From: JAZSMS01 sp045536015
GTDB lineage: Bacteria; Bacillota; Clostridia; Christensenellales; QALW01
Direction of reading: 5' to 3'
DNA length: 17,821 bases
Assembly (NCBI GenBank): GCA_045536015.1
Contig: JAZSMS010000080.1
Coordinates: forward strand, 1 to 17,821
The stretch's first letter is position 1, and every line of letters begins with the position of its first letter. The notes under the pieces were generated by a model. It did not search any database. It was given only the letters and a program-made list of their open reading frames with translations, and had not been told where the DNA came from. Position numbers and translations under genes: made by a program. Below are positions 1 through 5,041 of the stretch, piece after piece.

Positions 1-20
1 TGCGAAAACAAAAAGATAAA

Positions 21-36
21 AACAGCAAAAGCTGTT
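21..36 (+). other. Small hairpin upstream of 5S rRNA
   Basis: Six-base-pair stem AACAGC / GCTGTT with an AAAA loop, a few bases before the 5S rRNA. It lacks a T-run and is more likely part of the spacer processed between an upstream 23S gene (outside the window) and 5S than a terminator. This is an inference from position only. Confidence 0.35.
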
Positions 37-41
37 AAAAT

Positions 42-158
42 TTCCGGTGGCAATGGCGAAAGGGATCACCTGTTCCCATACCGAACACAGAAGTTAAGCC
101 TTTCAGCGCTGATGGTACTTGGCTGGAGACGGCCCGGGAGAGTAAGTCGTCGCCGGAA
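42..158 (+). rRNA. rrf: 5S ribosomal RNA
   Basis: The 117-nt segment has the conserved 5S core (CCGAACACAGAAGTTAAGC at about 80-98) and a closing helix I, where TTCCGG at 42-47 pairs with CCGGAA at 153-158. The length is normal for a bacterial 5S. It is followed at once by a strong terminator and nothing else of an rRNA operon is present, so this is the 3' end of a 16S-23S-5S operon whose larger genes lie to the left of the window. The exact ends are set by the helix and could differ by 1-2 nt. Confidence 0.97.
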
Positions 159-166
159 TCTAAATT

Positions 167-196
167 AAAAAGACCAACGTTACGTTGGTCTTTTTA
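167..196 (+). terminator. Terminator of the rRNA operon
   Basis: Nine-base-pair perfect stem AGACCAACG / CGTTGGTCT with a TTA loop, preceded by an A-run and followed by TTTTT. It lies 13 nt after the 5S gene and is the classic intrinsic terminator closing an rrn operon. Confidence 0.93.
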
Positions 197-690
197 TTTT
201 TATAATTTTAAGAAAATAACTAAAAAAATATAAACATGAGTTAGAGCATTTACAAAAAAACACCTCATTTTTAAAAAAATAAACTTTGCCAAAAAAACGG
301 TGAAGAGTTGGCAAGCTGTGTCTTTGCATATGCTTATAATGTTACAAATGATTTACCCTATGAGATTTTTGCAATTTATGAGACATACCTAATTTAAGAA
401 AAAATGTAGGAATATATCGTGTTAAAAAATTAGAGCTGTTAAAAGCAATAAAAATGGTATTATTTTTTTGTTGTTATAATTATGATCTATTTAATTATTA
501 ATATTATAAGTCTTATGTCAAAATTAAACTAAATGATCAATTTTATTATATTGAAGTCGTTTAAAATTTTCTTAAATAAAAAAACGGTAAATTCTGGTAA
601 ACTTTGATAAGGTAAATTATATGGATAAAATTTTATGAGTAAGGTAGAGGGGGATAATAATTCAAATACAAGTTCCAAAAACCCAAAAAT
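197..690. other. AT-rich spacer without a convincing gene
   Basis: About 490 bp of very AT-rich DNA between the rRNA terminator and the next promoter. No frame has both a start codon and a ribosome binding site. The one coding-like piece is at 281-394, plus strand: an open frame without a start codon that reads ELASCVFAYAYN and later EIFAIYETYLI before a TAA. It could be the tail of a decayed gene, or chance. Confidence 0.5.
281..394 (+). pseudogene. Possible decayed coding remnant
   Basis: An open plus-strand frame of about 37 codons after an in-frame TAA at 272-274, ending with TAA. It lacks an ATG/GTG and a Shine-Dalgarno sequence. The translation (GEELASCVFAYAYN, then LPYEIFAIYETYLI) has a mixed, protein-like composition rather than the K/N/I-only composition expected of random AT-rich DNA, which is why it is listed. 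I do not recognise a family. Chance is a fair alternative. Confidence 0.2.
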
Positions 691-693
691 CAT

Positions 694-722
694 TTTACTA
701 AAATAAAAAGTTTTGATATAAT
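694..722 (+). promoter_or_regulatory. Sigma-A-type promoter for the PQ-loop gene
   Basis: TTTACT (694-699) and a perfect TATAAT (717-722) separated by 17 bp, with the start codon 29 nt downstream of the -10 element. The -35 box matches consensus at four of six positions. Confidence 0.7.
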
Positions 723-751
723 AGCTTTTAGTAAAAAAAGGAGAAAATATT

Positions 752-1063
752 ATGGCAGAAATTTTAGAGATTGTAATGATAGTCAGCTTTGGTGCTTCAT
801 GGCCGCTTAACGTAATGAAGTCGTGGAAGGCGCGCACAACAAAGGGAAAGAGCCTTGCGTTTTTGTGCCTTATTTTCTTTGGTTATATTGCAGGAATTGC
901 CTCAAAGCTTGTTAGCGAAACTTATATGGCAAGCATTAGCGAGAAGTGGTACGTGTTGTTTTTCTATGTGCTTAACTTAGTTATGGTCGGCGCTGACCTT
1001 ATTTTATATTACAGAAACCATTTGCTTGATAAAAAAGCAGAAAAAGACTTATCTAAAGGATAA
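752..1063 (+). CDS. Small PQ-loop (SemiSWEET-like) membrane protein
   Basis: 103 residues with three predicted membrane helices (about 5-23, 35-53, 66-86) and a short charged tail, the size and topology of a SemiSWEET / single PQ-loop half-transporter. Family-like features are the Trp-Pro-Leu turn at 17-19 (the place of the Pro-Gln pair), a basic segment ending in TTKGKS at 29-34, and Asn77 in the third helix. Such proteins work as dimers, and known members move small sugars; the substrate here is unknown. The start is supported by AGGAG 8 nt upstream and a good promoter. It is a single-gene transcript: the TAA stop sits inside the 3' arm of its own terminator. The family call rests on topology and motif, so a different small three-helix family is possible. 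Confidence 0.65.
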   Translation: MAEILEIVMIVSFGASWPLNVMKSWKARTTKGKSLAFLCLIFFGYIAGIASKLVSETYMASISEKWYVLFFYVLNLVMVGADLILYYRNHLLDKKAEKDLSKG

Positions 1064-1074
1064 GTCTTTTTTTT
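1041..1074 (+). terminator. Terminator overlapping the stop codon
   Basis: Thirteen-base-pair perfect stem (AAAAAGACTTATC / GATAAGTCTTTTT, loop TAAAG), continuing into a run of T. The stop codon TAA at 1061-1063 is part of the 3' arm, and the last codons of the gene form the 5' arm. Confidence 0.93.
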
Positions 1075-1234
1075 GTGTCTTCGGACGTGAAAATAACCCC
1101 CCAATTCTGCTAGGGGAAGAAAAACGGGCAGAGCGACAATAAAAAGGGCGAGCTAAAAGCAAGCTCAAAGCGCTTGAGAAAAATCAAACCTCCAAATATA
1201 ATGTGAACTAGTGGTTTTTATTTTATAAAAAATA
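1075..1234. other. Short spacer with local hairpins
   Basis: No gene is seen. Small inverted repeats include CTCAAAGCGCTTGAG (about 1169-1183). None has a T-run, so no function is assigned. Confidence 0.4.
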
Positions 1235-1264
1235 AAAGACAATCTTCAATTAAAGATTGTCTTT
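1235..1264 (-). terminator. Terminator of the tRNA-Gly/tRNA-Lys operon
   Basis: Perfect inverted repeat AAAAGACAATCTT / AAGATTGTCTTTT around a short CAATTA loop, directly after the encoded CCA end of tRNA-Lys on the minus strand and followed on that strand by T-rich sequence. Confidence 0.85.
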
Positions 1265-1340
1265 TGGTGGGTCATCGGGGGTTCGAACCCCGGACACCCT
1301 GATTAAGAGTCAGGTGCTCTGCCAGCTGAGCTAATAACCC
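1265..1340 (-). tRNA. tRNA-Lys (anticodon CUU)
   Basis: 76 nt on the minus strand with a complete cloverleaf: acceptor GGGTTAT / ATGACCC, D-arm GCTC...GAGC, anticodon arm CCTGA-CTCTTAA-TCAGG (anticodon CTT), T-arm CGGGG-TTCGAAC-CCCCG, and an encoded CCA. It lies 4 nt behind tRNA-Gly and is the second gene of the two-tRNA operon. Confidence 0.95.
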
Positions 1341-1344
1341 GATT

Positions 1345-1420
1345 TGGAGCGATAGACGAGATTCGAACTCGCGACATCCACCTTGGCAAGGTGGCACTCT
1401 ACCAGCTGAGTTACTACCGC
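1345..1420 (-). tRNA. tRNA-Gly (anticodon GCC)
   Basis: 76 nt on the minus strand: acceptor GCGGTAG / CTATCGC, D-arm ACTC...GAGT, anticodon arm CCACC-TTGCCAA-GGTGG (anticodon GCC), T-arm GCGAG-TTCGAAT-CTCGT, discriminator T and encoded CCA. It is the first gene of the operon, about 20 nt downstream of a good promoter. Confidence 0.95.
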
Positions 1421-1439
1421 ATTTCTAAGGAACGTTGAT

Positions 1440-1468
1440 ATAATACCACATCAGTAAAAAATTGTAAA
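1440..1468 (-). promoter_or_regulatory. Promoter for tRNA-Gly/tRNA-Lys
   Basis: On the minus strand TTTACA (1468-1463) and TATTAT (1445-1440) are separated by 17 bp. The -10 box ends 19 nt before the mature 5' end of tRNA-Gly, which fits a short leader removed by RNase P. Confidence 0.75.
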
Positions 1469-1555
1469 GCGTTTTTTTTAAAAAATATTGATTTGTCGAA
1501 TAAAAAATTTAATTTGGTCAATAATAATTTTTGAGAAAGCCAAAGGAGGTTTTTT

Positions 1556-1714
1556 ATGAAAAACGAATCTATTTCATGCACCATACAAACTTGTAAGCAT
1601 CATTGCAAAAACGCTGATTATTGCTCGCTTGCGCATATAAACGTTGGAACGCACGAGTTTAATCCCGACAGAATCGAATGTACCGATTGTCAGTCGTTTG
1701 AATTAAAAAAGTAA
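1556..1714 (+). CDS. DUF1540 cysteine-rich small protein
   Basis: 52 residues, too short for many gene finders. Eight residues are Cys or His in a spaced pattern (Ile-Ser-Cys8, Cys13, His15-His16, Cys17, Cys23, then Cys43 and Cys46 before SFE near the end). This matches the DUF1540 layout: a leading I-x-C, a central cysteine group, an Ile-x-Val-Gly strand, and a final T-x-C-x-S/T-F. The start is very well supported by AAAGGAGGT 6 nt upstream. DUF1540 proteins are common in Clostridia and Bacilli and have no settled function; metal binding by the cysteines is a reasonable inference. It stands alone between divergent tRNA-Gly and the repeat element at 1735-1975, with no clear promoter or terminator of its own. 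Confidence 0.8.
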   Translation: MKNESISCTIQTCKHHCKNADYCSLAHINVGTHEFNPDRIECTDCQSFELKK

Positions 1715-1751
1715 AAAGAAAATTTTATATGCCGTTATGTGTAAGAAAATT

Positions 1752-1784
1752 TTGCTAAAGCAAGGTTCTTACGCGTCTGCTGCA
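1752..1784 (+). repeat. 33-bp direct repeat, left copy
   Basis: Starts TTGCTAAAGCAAGGTTCTTA and matches 1938-1970 at 30 of 33 positions; the three differences are all transitions. The two copies flank the central part of the decayed element. Confidence 0.85.
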
Positions 1785-1937
1785 AAAAAAGAGATGTACT
1801 TTGTACAAATTATTTTGTATGACGCGATACGGTGCGCTTTGCAAACTTGCCGAATGCCGTTGGCATTTAGCGGCAACTTTTGCTTGCTCCCGACTCCGCA
1901 CACCGATTGCATTGCACTCGGGTGCTTCGACGAACGG

Positions 1938-1970
1938 TTGCTAAAGCAAGGTTCTTATGCGTCTACTACA
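1938..1970 (+). repeat. 33-bp direct repeat, right copy
   Basis: Partner of the repeat at 1752-1784 (30 of 33 identical). Its left edge joins the GCTTCGACGAACGG block that is also found, inverted, near 17507-17520. Confidence 0.85.
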
Positions 1971-1975
1971 GAAAT

Positions 1976-2007
1976 AAAAAAAGATGTGCGATGCACATCT
2001 TTTTTTA
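1976..2007 (-). terminator. Terminator of tRNA-Trp
   Basis: Stem AGATGTGC / GCACATCT with a 3-nt loop, flanked by A-run and T-run on both sides, so it works on either strand. It lies 4 nt after the CCA end of tRNA-Trp on the minus strand. Confidence 0.88.
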
Positions 2008-2010
2008 TTT

Positions 2011-2085
2011 TGGCAGGGGAGACGCGATTCGAACACGCAACCAATGGTTTTGGAGACCACTACTCTACCGTTGAGCCACTCCCCT
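2011..2085 (-). tRNA. tRNA-Trp (anticodon CCA)
   Basis: 75 nt on the minus strand: acceptor AGGGGAG / CTCCCCT, D-arm GCTC...GAGT, anticodon arm GTGGT-CTCCAAA-ACCAT (anticodon CCA), T-arm GCGTG-TTCGAAT-CGCGT, discriminator G as is usual for bacterial tRNA-Trp, and an encoded CCA. Single-gene transcript. Confidence 0.95.
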
Positions 2086-2097
2086 ATTGCGAAATTG

Positions 2098-2126
2098 ATT
2101 ATACAATAAACGTTAAAAATAGTCAA
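2098..2126 (-). promoter_or_regulatory. Promoter for tRNA-Trp
   Basis: Minus-strand TTGACT (2126-2121) and a perfect TATAAT (2103-2098) with 17-bp spacing, 12 nt before the mature 5' end of tRNA-Trp. Confidence 0.85.
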
Positions 2127-2159
2127 GCATTTTTAAACATAAAAACTAACAATAAAAAA

Positions 2160-2188
2160 TTGACATTAAAAGCGCTATTTGCTATACT
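2160..2188 (+). promoter_or_regulatory. Promoter for ung
   Basis: Perfect TTGACA (2160-2165), 17 bp, then TATACT (2183-2188). It is 27 nt upstream of the ung start and divergent from the tRNA-Trp promoter. Confidence 0.85.
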
Positions 2189-2215
2189 AATTTCATAAAT
2201 ATAAGGAGAAAAAGT

Positions 2216-2884
2216 ATGGTTCGCATTGGCAATGATTGGGACGAGCTTTTAAAGGGTGAATTTGAAAAAGAATATTACCTTAAGCTGCGCGAATTTTTAA
2301 AAAAAGAATATTTTTCGGGTACGGTTTATCCCGATATGCACGATATTTTCAATGCGCTTAAATATACGCCACTTTGCGACGTCAAGGTAGTAATTTTGGG
2401 ACAGGATCCGTATCACGAACCTTCGCAGGCGCATGGGCTGTGCTTTTCGGTTAAAAAGGGTGTAGAAAAGCCACCGTCACTTAAAAACATTTATTCCGAA
2501 TTAAAATCTGACGTTGGGGTAGTAGCGCCAAACCACGGCGAGCTTACTGATTGGGCAAAGCAGGGCGTGCTTTTGCTTAATACGGTTTTAACCGTTCGTG
2601 CGCATCAGGCAAACAGCCATAAGGGCAAGGGGTGGGAAATTTTTACCGATAAGGTTATTGAGATAGTAAACGAAAATGCATTGCCTACTGTTTTTATTTT
2701 ATGGGGCGCAAATGCCCGCAGTAAAAAGGCGCTTATTACTAACCCAAAACATCTGGTGTTAGAAAGCGTGCATCCTTCGCCGTTATCGGCATATAACGGT
2801 TTTTTTGGATGCAGGCACTTTTCTAAAGCAAACGAATTTTTGCATAAAAACGGACGTGAAAAAATAAATTGGCAAATAAATTAA
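2216..2884 (+). CDS. ung: Uracil-DNA glycosylase (family 1, Ung)
   Basis: 222 residues, the normal length. The enzyme removes uracil from DNA (from cytosine deamination or dUTP incorporation) as the first step of base excision repair. Visible family motifs are GQDPYH at 62-67 with the water-activating Asp64, PPSLKNIY at 86-93, LLNTVLTV at 120-127, and the DNA-inserting loop HPSPLSA at 186-192 with catalytic His186. The start is fixed by AAGGAG 8 nt upstream and the promoter just before it. It is a monocistronic unit: a promoter in front and a strong terminator whose first bases overlap the stop codon behind. Confidence 0.97.
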   Translation: MVRIGNDWDELLKGEFEKEYYLKLREFLKKEYFSGTVYPDMHDIFNALKYTPLCDVKVVILGQDPYHEPSQAHGLCFSVKKGVEKPPSLKNIYSELKSDVGVVAPNHGELTDWAKQGVLLLNTVLTVRAHQANSHKGKGWEIFTDKVIEIVNENALPTVFILWGANARSKKALITNPKHLVLESVHPSPLSAYNGFFGCRHFSKANEFLHKNGREKINWQIN

Positions 2885-2912
2885 AAGAGCAGTCAAAAAG
2901 ACTGCTCTTTTT
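2883..2912 (+). terminator. Terminator of ung
   Basis: Twelve-base-pair perfect stem AAAAGAGCAGTC / GACTGCTCTTTT with an AAAAA loop and a T-run. It begins inside the ung stop codon. Confidence 0.92.
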
Positions 2913-2950
2913 GCATATATTTTTACAGATAAATTTTTCGGAGGCAATAG

Positions 2951-3649
2951 ATGAAAAAGATACTTACCGAGGCGTTTTCTGTAAATTTAATAATTGTAAT
3001 AATGCTGCTTATGCTTGGTTCTGTTTCGGCAAAAACACAGTATTCGCCCGTTTACGCGCAAGAAAAACCAATATATAAAGCAGATTGCCAGGATAAAAAA
3101 ATTGCGCTTATGGTAAACGTTTATCAGGGTACGGAATACGTCATTAAGTATGCACAGTTTTTAAAAGAAAAGAATATTTCGGCAACGTTTTTTATAGGCG
3201 GTATTTATGCCGAAAAAAACCCTGAAACCGTAAAGTATTTGTTTGATAACGGGTTTGAAATAGGCAATCACGGATACAACCATAAACTGCACACAAAGCT
3301 TTCTAAAGAAGCATCGGCAAGCGAAATTTCGCGCACAAACGCGCTTTTAAAGCAAATAACGGGCGAAAAGCCTACGCTTTTTGCACCTCCCTCGGGCGAC
3401 GTTGATTCTGCACTTGTATCTATCGCAAAGCAGCAGGGGTGCCTAACTATTATGTGGACGGCAGATACTATAGATTGGCGCGACCAGGACAGAGAAAAAA
3501 TCTGTGCGCGCGTTAAGCGAAATTTAACTCCCGGTGCACTTATTTTAACACATCCAACAAAAGCTACTATAGAATCTCTTGAAGAAATTGTCACGTTTGC
3601 AAATCAAGCGGGATATACGTTTTGTGAAGTTGGCGAACTTGTAAAATAA
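2951..3649 (+). CDS. ylxY: YlxY-like polysaccharide deacetylase-fold protein
   Basis: 232 residues with an N-terminal signal or anchor helix (about 10-27), then a NodB-type (carbohydrate esterase 4) domain from about residue 48. The fold landmarks are clear: SATFFIGG at 78-84, metal-site NHGYNH with His107 and His111, FAPPSG at 144-149, Asp172 and Asp175-Trp176, and LTHPT with His201. But the first catalytic motif, usually TFDDGP, reads MVNVYQGTEY (54-63), so the Asp pair that supplies base and metal ligand is gone, and the Arg of the third motif is Ala. The same loss is, as I recall, typical of YlxY, which also sits beside an M16 protease in Bacillus. It is likely extracytoplasmic and possibly not a deacetylase. 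GGAGG 6 nt upstream of the ATG supports the start. Confidence 0.8.
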   Translation: MKKILTEAFSVNLIIVIMLLMLGSVSAKTQYSPVYAQEKPIYKADCQDKKIALMVNVYQGTEYVIKYAQFLKEKNISATFFIGGIYAEKNPETVKYLFDNGFEIGNHGYNHKLHTKLSKEASASEISRTNALLKQITGEKPTLFAPPSGDVDSALVSIAKQQGCLTIMWTADTIDWRDQDREKICARVKRNLTPGALILTHPTKATIESLEEIVTFANQAGYTFCEVGELVK

Positions 3650-3652
3650 TAT

Positions 3653-3681
3653 TTGCAGTAAAGTTGCTTATAATATATAAT
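3653..3681 (+). promoter_or_regulatory. Promoter for the M16 peptidase
   Basis: TTGCAG (3653-3658), 17 bp, TATAAT (3676-3681), followed by an unusually long run of TATAATAT steps up to 3698. Several overlapping -10-like hexamers exist, so the exact start is uncertain. Confidence 0.65.
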
Positions 3682-3709
3682 ATATATAATATTATATTTA
3701 GGAGCAATT

Positions 3710-4963
3710 ATGAAGATTTATACACTTTCTAACAAAATGCGTGTGGTGTGCGAAAATCAACCTTATTACAACTCTATTTCGGTAGGCTTCTGGGTTAAGG
3801 CGGGTTGTTTTGCCGAGGATAAAAAGACAAACGGAATTTCGCATTTTATCGAGCATATGCTGTTTAAGGGAACTAAAAAGCGTTCATCGCGTGAAATTGC
3901 AAACTGTATTGATGCTCTCGGCGGTCAGCTTAACGCGTTTACTGCAAAGGAATGCACCTGTTTTTACGTTAATATTTTAAAGGAACACTACGGTGTTGCT
4001 ATTGATTTGCTTTGCGATATGATAACCTCAAGCCGTATTGACGAAAAGGATATAAAGCTTGAGCAGGGCGTAGTTTGCGAAGAAATTTCGATGGTTGAGG
4101 ATACTCCCGACGATATTGCTCACGAAAATCTTGCAAAGGCTTATTACGGTGAGCATCCGCTTGGACAAACTATTTTAGGCACGCAAGAAAACGTGCGTTC
4201 GTTTGACAAAGAAGCTATTAAAGACTATATGTCAAAAACGTACATTCCGCAAAATATGATTATTTCTATTTGCGGGAATTTTGACGAAAACGCAGTTATT
4301 AATATGCTTGAAGAAAAGTTTTATGGGTTTTATTCGGACAAGCCATGCCCGCCGCTTGCAAAGGAAAAGACCAACGCAAAAAAAGAAGTTGTTATCGTGC
4401 AAAAGGATATCGAGCAGATAAACCTTTGCCTCGGGTTTTCGGCAGTTGGACAAAAGCATAAAGATTATTATGCTCAGACGATGGTTTCAAATATATTTGG
4501 CGGAGGAATGAGCAGTAGACTGTTTCAGCGAATCCGTGAGCAAAACGGTATGACGTACGCTATATACGCCTTTAATTCGGCGGCAGTAAATACCGGTATG
4601 TTCAGTATTTATGCAGGTATGAATCCTTCACAGGCAGAAAGCGTTTATTCGCTTATTTTAGATGAAATAAATAAAATTAAAACAGGCATAACCGATAACG
4701 AGCTTTTTGAGGCAAAGCAACAGCTAAAGGGCGGCTTTTTGCTTGGACTTGAAAGTGCAAATGCAAAGATGAACCGTAACGGAAAAGAATTGTTGCTTAA
4801 AGATGAAATTTTAACGATTCCTGAAATTATTTCAAATATTGATAGTGTTACAAAGGACGATATAATGCGAGTTGTTGAAAATATTTTCCAAGTTGATAAA
4901 ATGTGTGTTTCGCTTGTTGGTAATTACGAGGCTTCAAGCATTAAAAACATACTTTCTAAATAA
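3710..4963 (+). CDS. mlpA: M16 family zinc peptidase (MlpA/PqqL-like)
   Basis: 417 residues, the normal length of a two-domain M16 (processing-peptidase) protein. The inverted zinc motif HxxEH is intact as HFIEH at 45-49 (His45, Glu48 catalytic, His49), with the third ligand Glu at 124/125 in VVCEEISM. The second half carries GGGMSSRLF (264-272), then Arg-Glu-Gln and a Tyr at 283 in the MTYAIYAF strand: the substrate-holding region of this family. No signal peptide is seen, so it acts in the cytoplasm. The neighbours (ylxY-like before, ftsK/spoIIIE after) match the Bacillus mlpA locus, which is why I use that name. AGGAG 7 nt upstream and a promoter of its own support the start. Confidence 0.9.
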   Translation: MKIYTLSNKMRVVCENQPYYNSISVGFWVKAGCFAEDKKTNGISHFIEHMLFKGTKKRSSREIANCIDALGGQLNAFTAKECTCFYVNILKEHYGVAIDLLCDMITSSRIDEKDIKLEQGVVCEEISMVEDTPDDIAHENLAKAYYGEHPLGQTILGTQENVRSFDKEAIKDYMSKTYIPQNMIISICGNFDENAVINMLEEKFYGFYSDKPCPPLAKEKTNAKKEVVIVQKDIEQINLCLGFSAVGQKHKDYYAQTMVSNIFGGGMSSRLFQRIREQNGMTYAIYAFNSAAVNTGMFSIYAGMNPSQAESVYSLILDEINKIKTGITDNELFEAKQQLKGGFLLGLESANAKMNRNGKELLLKDEILTIPEIISNIDSVTKDDIMRVVENIFQVDKMCVSLVGNYEASSIKNILSK

Positions 4964-4971
4964 AATAACTC

Positions 4972-5000
4972 TTTATTTTTAAAATAAAATGTGGTACAAT
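4972..5000 (+). promoter_or_regulatory. Probable promoter for the ftsK operon
   Basis: TTTATT (4972-4977), 17 bp, TACAAT (4995-5000), 42 nt before the TTG start of ftsK. The -35 box is weak. There is no terminator after the M16 gene, so read-through is also expected. Confidence 0.5.
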
Positions 5001-5041
5001 ATATAAAATAATGTGGAGTAATGTGCAAGGAGTTAATTTAA

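Larger units (their letters stand above)
1735..1975. repeat. Decayed dispersed element, copy 1
   Basis: A patchwork of short repeats between the DUF1540 gene and tRNA-Trp. Its right part (about 1826-1958) matches, in inverted orientation, the region 17488-17630. Shared pieces are GATACGGTGCGCT, GCTTCGACGAAC and AAAGCAA-GTTCTT; the best 33-nt block has 29 identities. One plus-strand frame here is open and contains YGAL followed by GASTN before a stop, and the other copy has the same landmarks (YGAL ... AASTN), so both look like eroded 3' ends of a coding sequence. Small hairpins such as AATGCC-GTTG-GCATT lie inside. Confidence 0.6.

Noticed and set aside
529..837. 102-codon minus-strand frame
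   Set aside because: Begins antisense inside the PQ-loop gene and runs into AT-rich spacer; composition is Phe/Ile/Lys-rich noise and there is no ribosome binding site or promoter.
1075..1234. Riboswitch or T-box in the spacer
   Set aside because: Only small unrelated hairpins; no T-box sequence or known riboswitch core, and no plus-strand gene directly downstream.
1880..2126. Short frames on both strands over tRNA-Trp
   Set aside because: They are translations of the tRNA and its terminator, a common false gene call.
1737..2198. Plus-strand open frame of 153 codons
   Set aside because: It runs through the 33-bp repeats and antisense through the tRNA-Trp gene, has no ribosome binding site, and its middle is explained by the decayed element.
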